Source of the DNA: Darksidea phi
Lineage: Eukaryota; Ascomycota; Dothideomycetes; Pleosporales; Lentitheciaceae
Assembly (NCBI GenBank): GCA_030770425.1
Contig: JASJFT010000059.1
Span: 163,486-227,485, forward strand
Reading direction: 5' to 3'
Length of the DNA stretch: 64,000 nt
Shown here: positions 42,486-54,286 of the stretch, piece by piece
Position numbering within the stretch: position 1 is the first letter of the stretch
Layout of the letters: each line of letters opens with the position of its first letter
Translations under genes and position numbers: made by a program
The notes under the pieces: model-generated
The model's database searches: none
Told to the model about the DNA's origin: nothing
Seen by the model: the letters and a program-made list of their open reading frames with translations, nothing else

Positions 42486-43156
42486 CATTTTCTAGCGCTT
42501 GAGGACACAGGCGTCTCTGTATTTGCAGGTTTTCACTGTCTTGACTGGTCAACTGTGGGGCGATCTACCCCTGTCACATGTATTGCGGGGCGGCTTCGAA
42601 TTATCTCCGCAAAATGGCTGCCCTAACGCCTTGGACCCTTGGGGTACGCCGTCGGATATATCTCTACCATCAATTCCACATTCCTCTTTTCCAGAATATT
42701 TCCGTTCTACGCACTAATGCCTTATCTCAAATCATCTTTTAACGCCGATGCAATATATACTGCTATTTGACCTGCAAGTATGACATTTGACAGAATAGGA
42801 AGCTGACTGAACGACCGTCCAGGAAGCGACCATGAAGCAACAAGGGAGGTCTGGAGCAATGGAGCGTCTGTGGGGCTCGGGGTAATTCGTATACCCCACA
42901 ATGGGCTCGGGTTGGTTCGGCTGCTTGACTCGCAGCATCTCTTCCAAGGGGCTGGGTTGGCGAAGATTGGAGTGAGGTATAGCATGCATGGGTCGGCAGC
43001 GTCTTTAAGGATGCGGTGCCCGCGCTTTGATCTCCAAATTCATCCCGACTTTGATCTCACGTCAAGGCCGTCGGAGATTTTCTTTTCTTCAAGACTGCCG
43101 AACTGTTTCCGTCGCTCTTGTCAAATCCGTTGATTAGGAGAAAGACTATATTCCCC
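42486..43156. other. Intergenic region, no gene recognised
   Basis: 671 bases holding the 3' side of the luciferase-domain gene and the promoter and leader of the MFS gene. Open frames here are short and lack motifs. Confidence 0.5.
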
Positions 43157-44977
43157 ATGGGCTTCCTTGGCATTCTGGAGGACAAACACCTCCAACATGT
43201 CCCAGCTACTGTAATACTTGCCGACGAGGAGCATCAAATGACGGAAGCCACCGCTGGCTTAAAGCATGGCACAGGCAAAGATGCGAATATTATTCTCATT
43301 CCACAACCGTATGCCGCCTCACTCGCACCCTTCGCCCCTCTTTACTGACGCTGCCACAGCTCCGAAGACCCCAATGACCCTCTGAACTGGTCCTCCGTAA
43401 AGAAGCTCACGGTAATGTCCATCATCGCATTCGGCTCGATACTCTACGCCGCCGTCCTTTCACCTCTACTGTCGCCCGCACTCGTAGTCATCGCAATGGA
43501 TTTCAAAAAGGAGATTGCCGACATCACTGTTATATCGGGCTATATGCTGCTCGTGACGGGTGCATCTGGTCCGTTTGTATCTGCATGCTCTAGGAAGTGG
43601 GGGAAACGACCGGTCCTTGTCATCTCGAGCTTCTTTGGACTGGTTGGGACCATTATTGGTAGTGCGACGTATAGTTATAATGGATTACTTGCCGCAAGAA
43701 TTATTCAAGGTGGATCAATGTACGTTTTCACCCACCCTACTTCTGTCTCATCCCACTTCTAAATATCCCGCGATGCTACAAAATGCCGTACTAACGCAGC
43801 GTGCAGCTCGGCCTTCGAATCTCTAGTCATTTCCATAATCGGCGACCTCTTCTTCGTTCACCACCGCGGGTACTTTATGACACTCATCCAGTTCATCCTC
43901 GGTGCTGCATCAAACTTCAGCGCTATTATCGTCGGTCCTATTGCCACGAACCTCGGATGGCCGTATCTCTTCCATATTCTCATCGCATTCGCCGCCCTCG
44001 AGTGCGTTTTGCTTATCCTGTTCGTGCCAGAGACGACATATAACCGCGACCACCGCTATGATATCGATGAGCTGGCCGACGACCATCTAGCCGATCTTGC
44101 GGCTGTCGAGAAACGGCGCGCAGGCGTTATGGACGGCAAGAGTGCTAATGGAAGTGGCGACGTCGTCCGCGTAGAAACAGCAACATCCACATCCCCTGCT
44201 CTCCGTCCAAAGAAGACGTTTGTCCAAGAACTCACCTTCTTCAACGGTACCTTCAGCAACGACAACCTCCTCCAACTCACCCTCGCTCCTTTCGCTGTCT
44301 GCCTCAACCTTGCCGTTCTCTGGGTAGTCGTCGTCACAGGCGGGTTAACAGCGTTCTTCGTCGCGCAATCATACGACATGGCGCAGATTTTCATGGCGCC
44401 GCCCTACCTGCTTTCCACAGCTGGAGTAGGCTACCTGTCTCTGGGACCATTCCTAGGTGGTCTTATTGGTTCTGTTTTCCTGGGAGCAAGCCTGGATCCG
44501 CTTATCAAATGGTGCGCCAAGAAGAATGGCGGTGTGTATGAACCCGAGTATCGGTTGCTAGGCATGATCCCTTGTTTGACTACCGGTATTGGCCTCGTCG
44601 TCTTCGGGTACATGGCGGAAAACCACTACTCGTACTACGCCACAGCCTTCTTCCACGGCCTTGACCTCTTCGGTATCGTGTGTGCCGCTATTTCCGCCTC
44701 CGCGTACGCCATCGACGCTTTCCGGGACATGTCCTCCGAGATCTTTATCGCATCCATGGTGTTCAAAAACTTTCTCTTCTACGGCTTCAGCTACTTTGTT
44801 AATGACTGGACCGCGACAGCTGGGCCGGCGCAAGTGTTTTACGTTTTGGGCGGCGTGGCATTTGCGTTGACGGCGACGACGCCGCTTTTCTTCTTCTGGG
44901 GGAAGAGATATAGGAGCTTTTGGCATCGGAATAACGTTTTGGAGAAGTGGAACATTAGGACACATGCCGAGATTTAG
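43157..44977 (+). CDS. Major facilitator superfamily transporter
   Basis: Three exons, 43157-43308, 43360-43719 and 43807-44977, give 560 residues. Both junctions fit MFS homologues: the first restores SEDPNDPLNWSSVKK and the second GGSISAFESL. The cytosolic N-terminus leads into helix 1. The loop 2-3 motif is KWGKRPVLVISS (motif A-like), and RIIQGGS lies on helix 4. The FVPETTYNRD segment follows helix 6, and a long polar central loop precedes the second six helices. The NPxNWS start and PETTYNR loop are typical of the fungal DHA1-type multidrug/toxin exporters. Export of a toxic or specialised metabolite is plausible given the neighbouring enzymes. Confidence 0.9.
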
Positions 44978-45132
44978 GTGTGTGCACGGAAAGCGGTACT
45001 GGCTGGTGTCTTTATGGAATAGTTCATGCATTGCTTCTAACTTGGCCTCGACATAGTGATTCTATACGTAAAGCTTCTTCTAATACTTTAGCCACGCTAT
45101 TATCGAAGGCTGTGTTGAGCATTCAAAGAACG

Positions 45133-46079
45133 TTACTTCCAGGAAATGGTCTCGCACTGCATGAGAGCACACCACCCATCCACATCGTCTACCCACTTTT
45201 TGAGATCATCAATAATAGTCTGGATGTCCGCCTCGCTCGCGCCTAAACTTGTAAACTTCTCCCGCCAACCCGCCTTCTCAATCCTCCCCATCATGTTGCC
45301 ACCAAACTGTGATCCTAGAAGCACAAACCCCGCCGTTAGCTTAGCTGTTCTTTAAACACCATAATATCAATCTTTCGAATGAGACGGGACAAAGACTTAC
45401 GATCCTCAGGCGTCGCAATAAGCAGCACTTTGGCGTCTTTGACGATGCGGAGTGGGTCGAAACCCGCCTTTCGCGCCCACACGTGGATGAGACTTCCCCC
45501 GCGATGGCCCTCTGCATACGGCGAGTTGTCCGGTTGTTCCGGGTGCGCCGAGATATTCCCCATGATGAGCAAATACATATATTTGGTGAAGAGCTGCATC
45601 CCAGGCAGATACGGTACGCAGTGGAACGGAAAGTCGCCTTCGCGAGCCGCTACGAATCCGCCGGGGGCGCAGAGACGCTTCATTTCTTGCATAGCTTTCA
45701 CCGGGTCGACGATGTGCACGAGCGTCTGGTGGCAGAATACAGCATCGAAGGTGCCGTCTTTGAATCTTAATCCTTCGAGTATATTCCCCACTTCGAAACT
45801 CACATTAGAGGGCTTGGGATTGAGTTCGCCAAGGTGTTCATGCGCTTCTTCGATGACTTCGGTGGTGGTGTCGATGCCTGTTACGGAGCCGTTGGGGACG
45901 TACTTTGCGAAACCGCTGGTGATGGTGCCGGGTCCACATCCCACATCCAAGATCTTGAAATGCGGTTTCAAGTGGGGGAGGATGAAGGCGCCTTCCTTCT
46001 CTGCGGTGCGGGTCACATGATTGGCGGTTACGACGCGGTGGTGGGATTGTTGGTATGTTTGGGGTTGGGCGGAGGACAT
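45133..46079 (-). CDS. Class I SAM-dependent methyltransferase
   Basis: Two exons on the minus strand, 46079-45401 and 45314-45133, give 286 residues. The SAM-binding motif I is ILDVGCGPGTIT (residues 43-54), followed by the acidic residue of strand 2 (VTGIDTT), then GNILEGLRF and TFDAVFCHQTLVHI (motif II), and LCAPGGFVAAREG (motif III). The layout matches UbiE/Coq5-type and fungal small-molecule methyltransferases; the substrate cannot be told. It is convergent with the MFS transporter (a gap of about 155 bases) and may belong to the same pathway. Confidence 0.9.
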
Positions 46080-47111
46080 GGTGATGATTGACTAGCGGTT
46101 CAGTAAGTGTTTGAGTACCAGGTATGAGCTGGGCATCCCAAGTCTCTTATAGATTTCAAAGTCGCGTAGCCTGACCGGTTGCAATTGCGTAGATGCGCAA
46201 ATGGAAATAAATAATTAATGTTAAGCTTTACTAGGCAGAAGTCTTATATCACCTACCAGACCTGTGGCGCAAGAGCGATAACTCCTAAGTCCGAGCTTGG
46301 TCGCTCTCCGGTGAGATGACAGCCTTCATTGGTGCCTGAGAATGCGTCTCTTGCATCTCGAGCTTAAGCTGTATGCGGTGGGTCTGAGCTGCAATGTGAA
46401 CTGAGCGAAGTTTTAAAATTCTTTGGCCTTGTGAGAAACAAGGAGTGTCGGTGGGGGGCCCCTTGGAGGGGTTGATCGACGTAATGCGGAGACCTATGAT
46501 TGGTCGAAGCTCTTATCGATTACCAGAGCACGACGCGTCACGCGTCAAACCTCATGGTGACTTGCTCTGTCAGCTCTCAAGGAAAAGACTCGCATTGGCC
46601 TCGTGATACTCCATATTTTGACCTTGAGACCTGCTCAATCTATCACGAATTCATTGCATCCGGTAGCTTGATAAGTTTAGTTCTGCTGGCAGGACATAGT
46701 ACGCAATCTATCATACTTATACATTCTAGCAGAACGTGCACGATCCCTTTCACAGAACTAGCTCCTGATCATTGACAGCCGTTCCACTCATTCCTCCATT
46801 GCTATACACTCGACGTGTCCCCCTCCAGCTCTTTCAAAGCTCTACACAGCATGCCAAAGCGAAAAGCCCGCTAATACTCAGACGGAAGAGAAGACAAAGC
46901 GAAGCGGCCCATTGGTTGGGACATTGGTTGAGGCATCCCGGCGAAGTTGGGAAGAGAGGTCGACCCCGAACGGTGTGTTCGTCACGACGGTTTCTCATTC
47001 GGGGCTATTAAAAGTCCACAACGAGACCCCCAACCTCGGGCGGTGCCCATACACCACGGAGGGAGACGTTCGCAGGGAAAATGGCATGAGTTTATCGAGG
47101 TAGGATCGAGT
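46080..47111. other. Intergenic region, no gene recognised
   Basis: Upstream of the methyltransferase (minus). Open frames of 60-90 codons on the plus strand overlap each other and have no motif. The region leads into decayed coding remnants. Confidence 0.45.
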
Positions 47112-47213
47112 CCAGAACCAGAATCGGGCTCGGAACTAGAATCGGTGCGGAACTGGAATCTGGCTCGGAGTTAGAATCAGACCTAGAACCAGAATCGAAC
47201 CCGGAACCAAAAC
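47112..47213 (+). repeat. Degenerate 12-bp coding-type repeat
   Basis: Roughly eight imperfect copies of GGAACTAGAATC, which in one frame read as a Pro/Glu/Ser-rich tract. It directly precedes the helicase scrap and may be a low-complexity part of the same decayed gene. Confidence 0.55.
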
Positions 47214-47280
47214 CAAAGCTCAAGAGGCCTGCACAACCAGTGGAAGCCAGCTATGCCACGGTCGAAGTTGAGCTCCCCCC

Positions 47281-47511
47281 CTTAGCGAGGAACAGGAGAC
47301 AGTGGTGGATCTGATCCTTGAAGGAAACAACGTCTTTTACACTGGGTCTGCCGGCTGCGGAAAGTCGACCATCCTGCGCGCTTTCGTCAGGAAGTTGAAA
47401 GAACAGGGGAAAACTGTACGGATCTGCGCGCTGACCAATCTTGCGAATCATCATGATCGAGGGAATTCCAGGTTTGGACCCAAGCTTGTCGACTCAATGG
47501 TCTGTCGATGA
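47281..47511 (+). pseudogene. PIF1-type DNA helicase fragment
   Basis: The reading LSEEQETVVDLILEGNN, then VFYTGSAGCGKSTILRAF with a Walker A motif, and GKTVRICALT is the N-terminal helicase start of PIF1-family DNA helicases. After about 50 residues similarity ends and the frame stops at 47511. The later motifs (DEAD-like box, QxxR, motif VI) are absent. Upstream an in-frame TGA at 47269 and a C7 run separate it from the repeat tract. Dispersed, truncated PIF1 copies are frequent in some ascomycete genomes. No function is expected. Confidence 0.75.
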
Positions 47512-47801
47512 TTTTGATGGCAAGGGTTGCTTTTGGAAACTGGGTATAGGTGTCTAAAACGACGGCTAGAGCCCTCCGTACCCGATATTGACTTTCTGTG
47601 GTGGCATTTTCATCGGCATTTCCTGAGAGAGATTTTCCGGATGATAGAAACGCGGCCAGCTTTACGCGATCAAATGCGCCGCTCTCGAGAGCCCAGGCGA
47701 GAACATCGGGAGTTGTGTTTAGATGGAGCGGTTTTCCCCAGCCGAACAACGCACACTCTGTTGGACCTCCCACTTCAAGTGTAAGTACCGGTAGATTAAC
47801 C

Positions 47802-48461
47802 CTATGGATTCTTTATCCAGCGAGAATTTAATCTGAGTTCATCTACGTTCAATACTTCCCCCTCGGGCAAGATGTCGGATAGGATCTGGCATTCGCTAGC
47901 CACAGCCCATCCTTTGTGAAGTTGGTGTCGAAATTCAGTGCCATCCCATGACCGCTTTGGTGAGAGCCTGTCGCTTGAAATCATCGAACGGTACGTGAAG
48001 TAGCGATCTGGAAGCTCTTGCTCAAGTCTTCCAAAAGTGATTTTATTGATATTCGAAGAAAACTCTGCATCACCGCCCGCGTTTAGAAGGAGGGTGGTGG
48101 GATCATAGGATTGCCAGATGGAACTTCGCTTCTCCTGAAACACTGTCAGGTCATTGTCCTCCGCATATTGCACGCTCGAAGCTTGGGCGAATACAAGTGA
48201 ATCGCCATCTCCCACGTCTTACTCACTAGATTCAGCATTCCCCGAGACAGCTGAAGGTCGGTTACCAGGGTCTGAATCTATATCGCGGTGAAGGTATGCC
48301 GCATCAGCGTCGACGAAGAGGCCTGGGTTCTCAGAGCTTGGGCGAAGACTTTTATCGTTAGTCTCAGCGTACTGTCGACGTATCTGTCTATCGTAAGCCG
48401 AGATTGCAGCGGAGGTCATGTGGTCCTCGTACCGGTCAGTAGACGGTCGCTGCTCTTGCAC
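47802..48461 (-). pseudogene. Unassigned minus-strand coding remnant
   Basis: Two open stretches lie in one frame, 48461-48219 and 48215-47802, divided by a single stop that could instead lie in a 45-base in-frame intron with a GTGAGT donor. The readable protein is acidic and polar and includes YDPTTLLLNAGGDAEFSS and ILPEGEVLNVDEL. A further open stretch at 47773-47387 (HLNTTPDVLAWALESGAFD) resembles an ankyrin-type repeat only weakly. It could be a real small gene or part of the neighbouring decayed locus. I cannot assign a family. Confidence 0.3.
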
Positions 48462-48686
48462 AATGGGCTGCGAACTGGCAGGTTGTTGCGTATCTGTGGC
48501 GATCCCTTCCTCGACATCAAATCGGCCCTGAACAATTGTTCCACTTGTTCCATTCTATTCTCATATCCGTCGGGGCCGTACTTATCTTGCTACAATATGA
48601 GAATAGAGCACTTAAGGACCTCCTCCCGCTCATGTCTACTCAGCCTTCAGCACGCTTGCCGTATCAAGGCATAGAACAACATTCGG

Positions 48687-49724
48687 ATGCTATTTTTGAC
48701 GCAGACTCCCATCGACTTGGTATGCGGCTCCTGCTCAATTAACGATGATTGTGGTGAGCGAGAGCCCCAGCCTGGAGTTTCCATGATTTTCGCGGAATTG
48801 AGGCCGGTATCCAGCCAGCCATCTGGTGCACTCACCGTTTGTCTGTTTGACAAGTCCAAATACGACCGGGTACTAGTGGAGCACAAACACTACCAAGCGA
48901 ATCAAAACGCCATTGAGCAAAAGAAACAGCAAGATCGTCAATGTGCTCGCCAGTTGGCCTCGCTGTTATCATCTGCCGGCACTGGCGATCTAGCAACACT
49001 AGCATTTCGAGGGCTTTCCGAAGAGCCATAACATGCACGTCATACATTTGTGTTTGACTTTCCAATAGGGACAGACACATCAAATGCGCCACTCTCTCTC
49101 TCTCTTTGAAATGATCAATTCGAACAAATTCGACGTTCGGTTTACCCTACCCAACCGTTTCAAGGTCGCCGCAACGTTAGCTAAGGCCCTCGCGACGTTC
49201 TACTCCGACGGTTAGATTCATAAGAGTTTACGCTCAGATTCCGTAGCCTTTCTCCGGGACGCATTATCGAGAAATCTGATGGGTTAAGAATCCTTATGTC
49301 ATTAATTTCGAATACTCCCGGCCGCAAGCAAGTCAGACAAAGCTCGACTTCGACGATGACCCGGAACACAACCTCTATCGCCATCCAGACCGACAGGGCG
49401 AACCAAGAACCAGTTTCACTCGCCTTCATGATATTTATGCCTTGGGCGTTGTACTTCTAGAGATCTGATTATAGCAGACTGCGTCGAGCATGGTGAATGA
49501 TGCGAAAGTACCCTGTAGGCGGCAAAAATCGGTCCAGGAGATCTTGAAGCAAACTGGCAAAGAGACGTCTGGCACACCGCATGCGCGAGAAGTACACGGA
49601 AGCTGTGCTCTCGTGCATTGATGATAAATTCGAACATCGCGTTACAGACATTGACTTCTCCATGATCTTCCATGTGAAGTTGTTCAGATGATCAACGTAC
49701 GAGCTTTGTTGGATACGCATGCAT
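48687..49724 (+). pseudogene. Broken protein-kinase-like gene
   Basis: Scraps in order resemble fungal kinase-like proteins often fused to HeLo/HET-s-type domains. They are KYDRVLVEHK; LASLLSSAGTGDLATLAFRGL; HTFVFDFPIG; FEMINSNKFDVRF and FKVAATLAKALATFY; FEYSRPQASQ, LYRHPDRQG and HDIYALGVVLLEI (the kinase C-lobe around the APE/DxW region); and a final AHRMREKYTEAVLSC. The frame is broken by TAA at 49029, a frameshift at a CT microsatellite (about 49091-49105), TAG where Trp is expected (about 49212), another frameshift near 49310-49340, and stops at about 49467-49475. It is clearly inactive. The N-terminal domain is not readable. Confidence 0.75.
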
Positions 49725-50067
49725 GCTATATGCAGCTTGGTGTCCCTTATCGTGTATCAATTTTAACGCCTATGGAAACGACTCGCTACATATTGTGTGC
49801 TAACAAAGACGGATACAAGAAAGCTGCCCAGGGTAAGCTTGTGGTTCAGAATCTAAAAGCTTAGTAAAATTCTAGAATGTAGATAAGGAAAGGCACAAGA
49901 GAAGTAGAGTACTACTAAAAGTAGCATGTATGCACAGAGTAAGGCAAGAGGGAAAATCAGGCCAAGGAAGGAGCAGTACGCTAAAGAGTATGTGGGTTGA
50001 AGACGTCGTACATAAGTCGATATCTATATTATATATTACATAAGACTATACCAGTACTAACAGTACT
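49725..50067. other. Intergenic spacer
   Basis: AT-rich and purine-rich stretch between the broken kinase-like gene and the PTH11-like stop. No gene is seen. Confidence 0.5.
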
Positions 50068-51707
50068 TCATTCCGTATTAAGCTCAATAAGCAAAATGTC
50101 GCTCCTCTTATCATCGTTATCGGGTTCCAATCCAGGGAGGTCCAACGAAACCGTAGTCTCGCCCACCTCGGAACCATTCTTATCTCTGTCGACAACGATC
50201 TTTACACCAGCACTGCTTTCACTAACTGCCTCACATTGGTGCCGTTCTCGACAGTGACTGGCAGTCGTCGCCCTTTCGGTGGCGGTCCTGATGCATTCAA
50301 GCGAATAGGAAATCGTTGATCTCGTGTTGCGACGAAGATAGGGGCGCAGCGAAGGGAGGCAGGCCACTATGAGGCCCATATTGAGGTCTAGAGTCGACCA
50401 GAGTTCTATGGCGTTGATGTATGAGTCAGTTGGAGCAGTGTGGTGTAGAAAAGGGTTCGTGAAATTCGGAGTAGAATGTAGACGTTCAGCAACGTAAAGA
50501 ATAACGGTGAGAAATGGCATACCGATAAGCGTAATGGGTCGGATTTCAAGTTCGTCGCCCAATTGAATGGTCAGAAAGCGGGTTAGGGAGAACCCAATAT
50601 CGACAGCGCCAAGTAGGAGAACGGCGTAAACACCGGCCTTCACCCTTTTGCTCATCTTTAGGTTCCAGATCAAAAAAAATGGGAGCGTGAAAACTAGCGG
50701 GCCAAATGATTTGCGTTAGATCCAGTACTCTCATTGCGGTGGAGGCGAGCGTCAATGCTGGAAAGACTGCAGCAGTTCATGGTCGCTAGTAAAAGACTTA
50801 CCGAGGACACTTCCAGTAAAATGTAACGCCCAGCCGACCTGAAAGATCAAAATGACTACATCAACAGTACAAGTACCCTCTGGGTTCGTGATTTGCCTGA
50901 ACACACGGTGTGTAAGTAGAAACATCCGCAGCTTTAGGTACGGTAATGTTGAGCGCACTCACCAGTTTCTTTGTATTGGCCAGCAGCGGAAAAGCTGCAG
51001 GGACATCGAGACGATGAACGCAATGACGCAATACCCAACCGTCGCCCAGAGTGCGATTCTCAGCTTGAACATGAAGGTGGGAAATAACTGGACATAGACA
51101 GCCAGTAGAGATGCCTTGCAAAGGTACAAGCCGGCATAAAACGGTATAGCGCTGGCCCATATCATCTGTTTAATCGGAAACGGGATTCGTCAGCCGAATG
51201 CAGAGCCATGAAGATTGAGTTCGGGGGAGAGGAGAAAAAACAATGGTAGTTGGGGGCAATGTTGTTTGTGTACCCCTCATCTCGCGCTATGGCTTGCTCC
51301 ACCTAGGAAATTGTTGGCTCTTACCCTTCGTACGTACTCGATGTGTGCAGGCGAGGCATTGAAGTTGCTCAAGGTGTAGTTGATATGGGGACGTAGTGCG
51401 TCCGTTTTGTAAAAGACGATGTCGAAGCTCGCCGTCGTGGCAGCCGCACACCATGCGGCAGCCATCAGCAGGTCGCTCACGAGCAGCAACCTACCCTCCT
51501 TGATCCCGAAGCGTAGGTATAATCTCGCGGCTACCATGGCTAATGCGATTGTGATTAGCGTCCCATGTGTGGCCTAGGTAGCTGTCGTCAGCGGGCGGAG
51601 AATCAAGAGGGCTACAAAGGGTGTGCTGGGTGTCAGACACGGTATAGGAAGATCTCCACGAGGGAACGTACTAGTACAGCTGCAGATGACGGTGCAACTT
51701 TGGCCAT
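50068..51707 (-). CDS. PTH11/SAT4-type seven-helix membrane protein (rhodopsin-fold)
   Basis: Five exons on the minus strand: 51707-51672 (first exon uncertain), 51573-51325, 51165-50963, 50896-50802 and 50693-50068, giving about 402 residues. Phases agree at every junction. Splicing restores the family segments: TIALAMVAARLYLRF, IWASAIPFYAGLYLCKASLL, CWPIQRNW, HFTGSVLVFTLPFFLIWNLKMS (built across an intron), GVYAVLLLGAVDIGFSLTRF and WSTLDLNMGLIVACLPSLRP. This is the fungal SAT4/PTH11-like (DUF3468-type) integral membrane family. It lacks the CFEM domain of Pth11 itself. Family members sense surface or host cues, but many have no known role. The start exon rests only on an in-phase GTACGT donor and a CTGAC branch-like site. 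Confidence 0.8.
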
Positions 51708-52250
51708 GATGGTGCAGGTGAAAACAACAGACGCTAAGATCTCGACCTCGCTGTTTGCACGTAGGCCTAGGTGATGGCAGACCAGTGAAACAAATCAGTA
51801 GCGGGACCCTTAAGGGCGCAAGAAAGACAAGGGGACCCGTTGATCCCATCCCATGCCAAACCTTACATACGAGCTCCGCTGCACCTCAAGCCTCTTCGTA
51901 ACCTTCTTAGGTGGACGAGTCAGTTGTGTAGAATCTAACCACTAGGGTCTCTGCCCGAGCTAAGAGGCGTTCTTCCGGCCCAGGGCTGGGGCTAAATTAC
52001 GCAACGGTTCATGTGGGGCTGTCAGCCATGGGTGACAGGATGCCAGTTGCCAGTTGCCCCCCGTAGCGAGCAGCTGTAGCGTGCGGGGAGCTTGGGCCCA
52101 CGCTACTGTCGCAATCTTAACCTTTCATGCTGTGGTTCGGCTGGGGTACTTCTTGATTTGCCGATGCTGCTAATATACGAATTCAAAATCCTTTCGCGTA
52201 CAGCCATAACCATTGCTTGGTGATAAGTGGCCCCACTAGTCATTGTGAGT
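51708..52250. other. Intergenic region
   Basis: 543 bases between the start of the PTH11-like gene and the stop of the amidohydrolase. It contains a GC-rich stretch at about 51960-52110. Nothing else is supported. Confidence 0.5.
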
Positions 52251-54286
52251 TCATGAGTGTGCGCATCCTTCCCGCCTTCTCAACTTCGCAACAGCTGCCT
52301 TTCCTGACCTCGACAGCTGCTTACGATCCAAGCCACCAATCGCCCTCCGCGCTAGACTTGTACCATTATTCGGAAACTTGGCCGTAATGCCTCCAAATCC
52401 TTCTCCCGCACCGTCGGCCAGGTAGACTACCTCGCCGCCTACCATAGTAAGTAATACACGCTGTCGGCCGAGCGCTGCGTCGGGCACTTCAAAATAGTTG
52501 TTCTCCAACACAATAATGTCTGCCAGTTTACCAGTCTCTAGCGAGCCGATATGGCGGTCGGCCCTCAAGAACCGCGCGCCATTAATAGTGATAGCCCGTA
52601 AGGCGGCCTCTCGCGAGATACCTTCACCAGGAAAAACACCATCGTACGGCGGCCCTTGCGATGCTGGAGAGTTGGGGTTTTCGGGGTCGCCCGAGCGCGT
52701 AACGCCGACTTTGAGGGCAAGAAACTCATCGAGAGGATCGATCTGGACGGGGTTATTAGTTACCTCGTTTTATACACTGGAAAAAGCAAAAAGAAAAGGC
52801 GGCATACCGGCCAATCGCTTCCGTAAACCACAGGCCGGCCGGCTTTGTCGATCTGGGCGTAAGCTTGCAAGTTGCGAAGGCGGTAGTCAGAGATAGACAT
52901 GAACGTGTTTGGAATATAGAAGGAACTGAGTTGCGACCACTGGAAACTGATGATCGGATCAACCTCGAGCTTAGCGAAGCGCCCCCAGTCATCTTGGTGG
53001 GAAACCTCGTCGTGGGCAAGGCCTAGTCGGAACTCGTGGCCAGGATGTCTCTTGCGAAATGATTCGGCTGCATCAAGGCCCAGGCGAACGGCGAGGTCTC
53101 CATCAACGTGCAGCTGCGCATCTACACCTGCAAGGAAAAGACCCTCCAGAGTGCGGGTGAGGATCTCAGGACTCCAGTAGGGTTCATTTAGGGTGTTAGG
53201 ATCTGGCGCCCATACCGTGCCATTAGATCCGTTCACGGGGCTCCAGTACGGTTCGATAAGAGCTGCGGTCCTAGCAGGATAGGTGATGACTCCATCGATG
53301 AAGGCCTTGATGGCTTGCCACCTGAGAGATGGGGCGGGCCGCATGGTGGAGTTGTCGTTGAAGCCTCGGACCAAGTCGACCGTCTTCGCCACAAGGCTAG
53401 CCACGCCGTCTACCGTGCTTGGTGCTTCGATGCGGTAGTCGAAGTATGCTCGTGCACTCAAACCGCCTTCTTCGAGAATGGTTTTGAACAGCTTGTGATG
53501 GTCTTCGCCAGCTGAAGCCTCCTGGAAGGTTGTAATACCGGCTTGTCGGAGCACTTGCAAAGCGGCGCGACCAGCTTGCACATTTTCATCTGCTGTGGCT
53601 GGGGGAATAGCAAGTAGGCTGGAGGCTGCGTCTTGAATTACGCCCGATGGTTCGTTGCTCCCTGGCAGACGCTCAATCTTGCCATTGGGTGGCTGGGGAG
53701 TCTCAGCAGTAATGTTAGACACAGCCAGCGCTCGTGAATTCACTATAACCGTGTGGTAGTCGCTCGAGCGTAGAACGACGGGCCGAGCAGTGTTCAAAGA
53801 GTCCAGACGCTCCTTTCCAACCGAGCCACTGCGAGTGATGAGACTAGGATAATCCATATTCACCACGTCGACCCAGACATCATCGCCCTTGGGCTCGTCG
53901 TCGATGCAGCCCTGAATATGCTTCAAAATCGCCTCAATATCCAGAGGCTGATAATTGAGGTCGCACTTGAGGAGGAATAAACCGCCAGAAAGGACATGCA
54001 TGTGGGAATCGACCAGTCCTGGAATAGCCGCGCGGCCGTGCAGGTTCACAACTTTGGTCCCATTGCCGATGCGTGGTTTAACCCCGGAAGTTGGGCCAAC
54101 AAAGACGATAACACCATCTTTTATTGCCAGCGCCTCAGCTTTGGATGAGGCCGGGTCCAATGTATAGATGGAGCCGTTGTGGAAAACAAAGTCGGCAGGA
54201 TGTACTTTGTTTGATGGCACTGCTCTTGCTGCAGCAAGCTGCAATGCCACAGCAAGAACACGTATCAGCATAGCTCCAGACTTCAT
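52251..54286 (-). CDS. Secreted amidohydrolase family 3 (YtcJ-like) metal-dependent hydrolase
   Basis: Two exons on the minus strand, 54286-52808 and 52742-52251, encode 656 residues. A signal peptide precedes the catalytic domain (RVLAVALQLAAARA, cleavage near residue 22). The metal-binding HMH motif is GLVDSHMHVLS (His95 and His97). The barrel continues with EASAGE, DAQLHVDGD and GLAHDE, and ends with YGSDWP (Asp491), where the intron interrupts. Exon 2 resumes with IDPLDEFLAL, AITINGARFL, and ETGKLADIIVLE, which belongs to the composite beta-sandwich domain. This is the amidohydrolase family 3 pattern (N-acyl-amino-acid deacylase or YtcJ-type). The natural substrate is unknown. Several N-x-S/T sites fit a secreted glycoprotein. 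Confidence 0.9.

Noticed and set aside
45379..46020. 213-codon plus-strand frame opposite the methyltransferase
   Set aside because: It is an antisense shadow. The minus strand has clear SAM-binding motifs and valid splicing.
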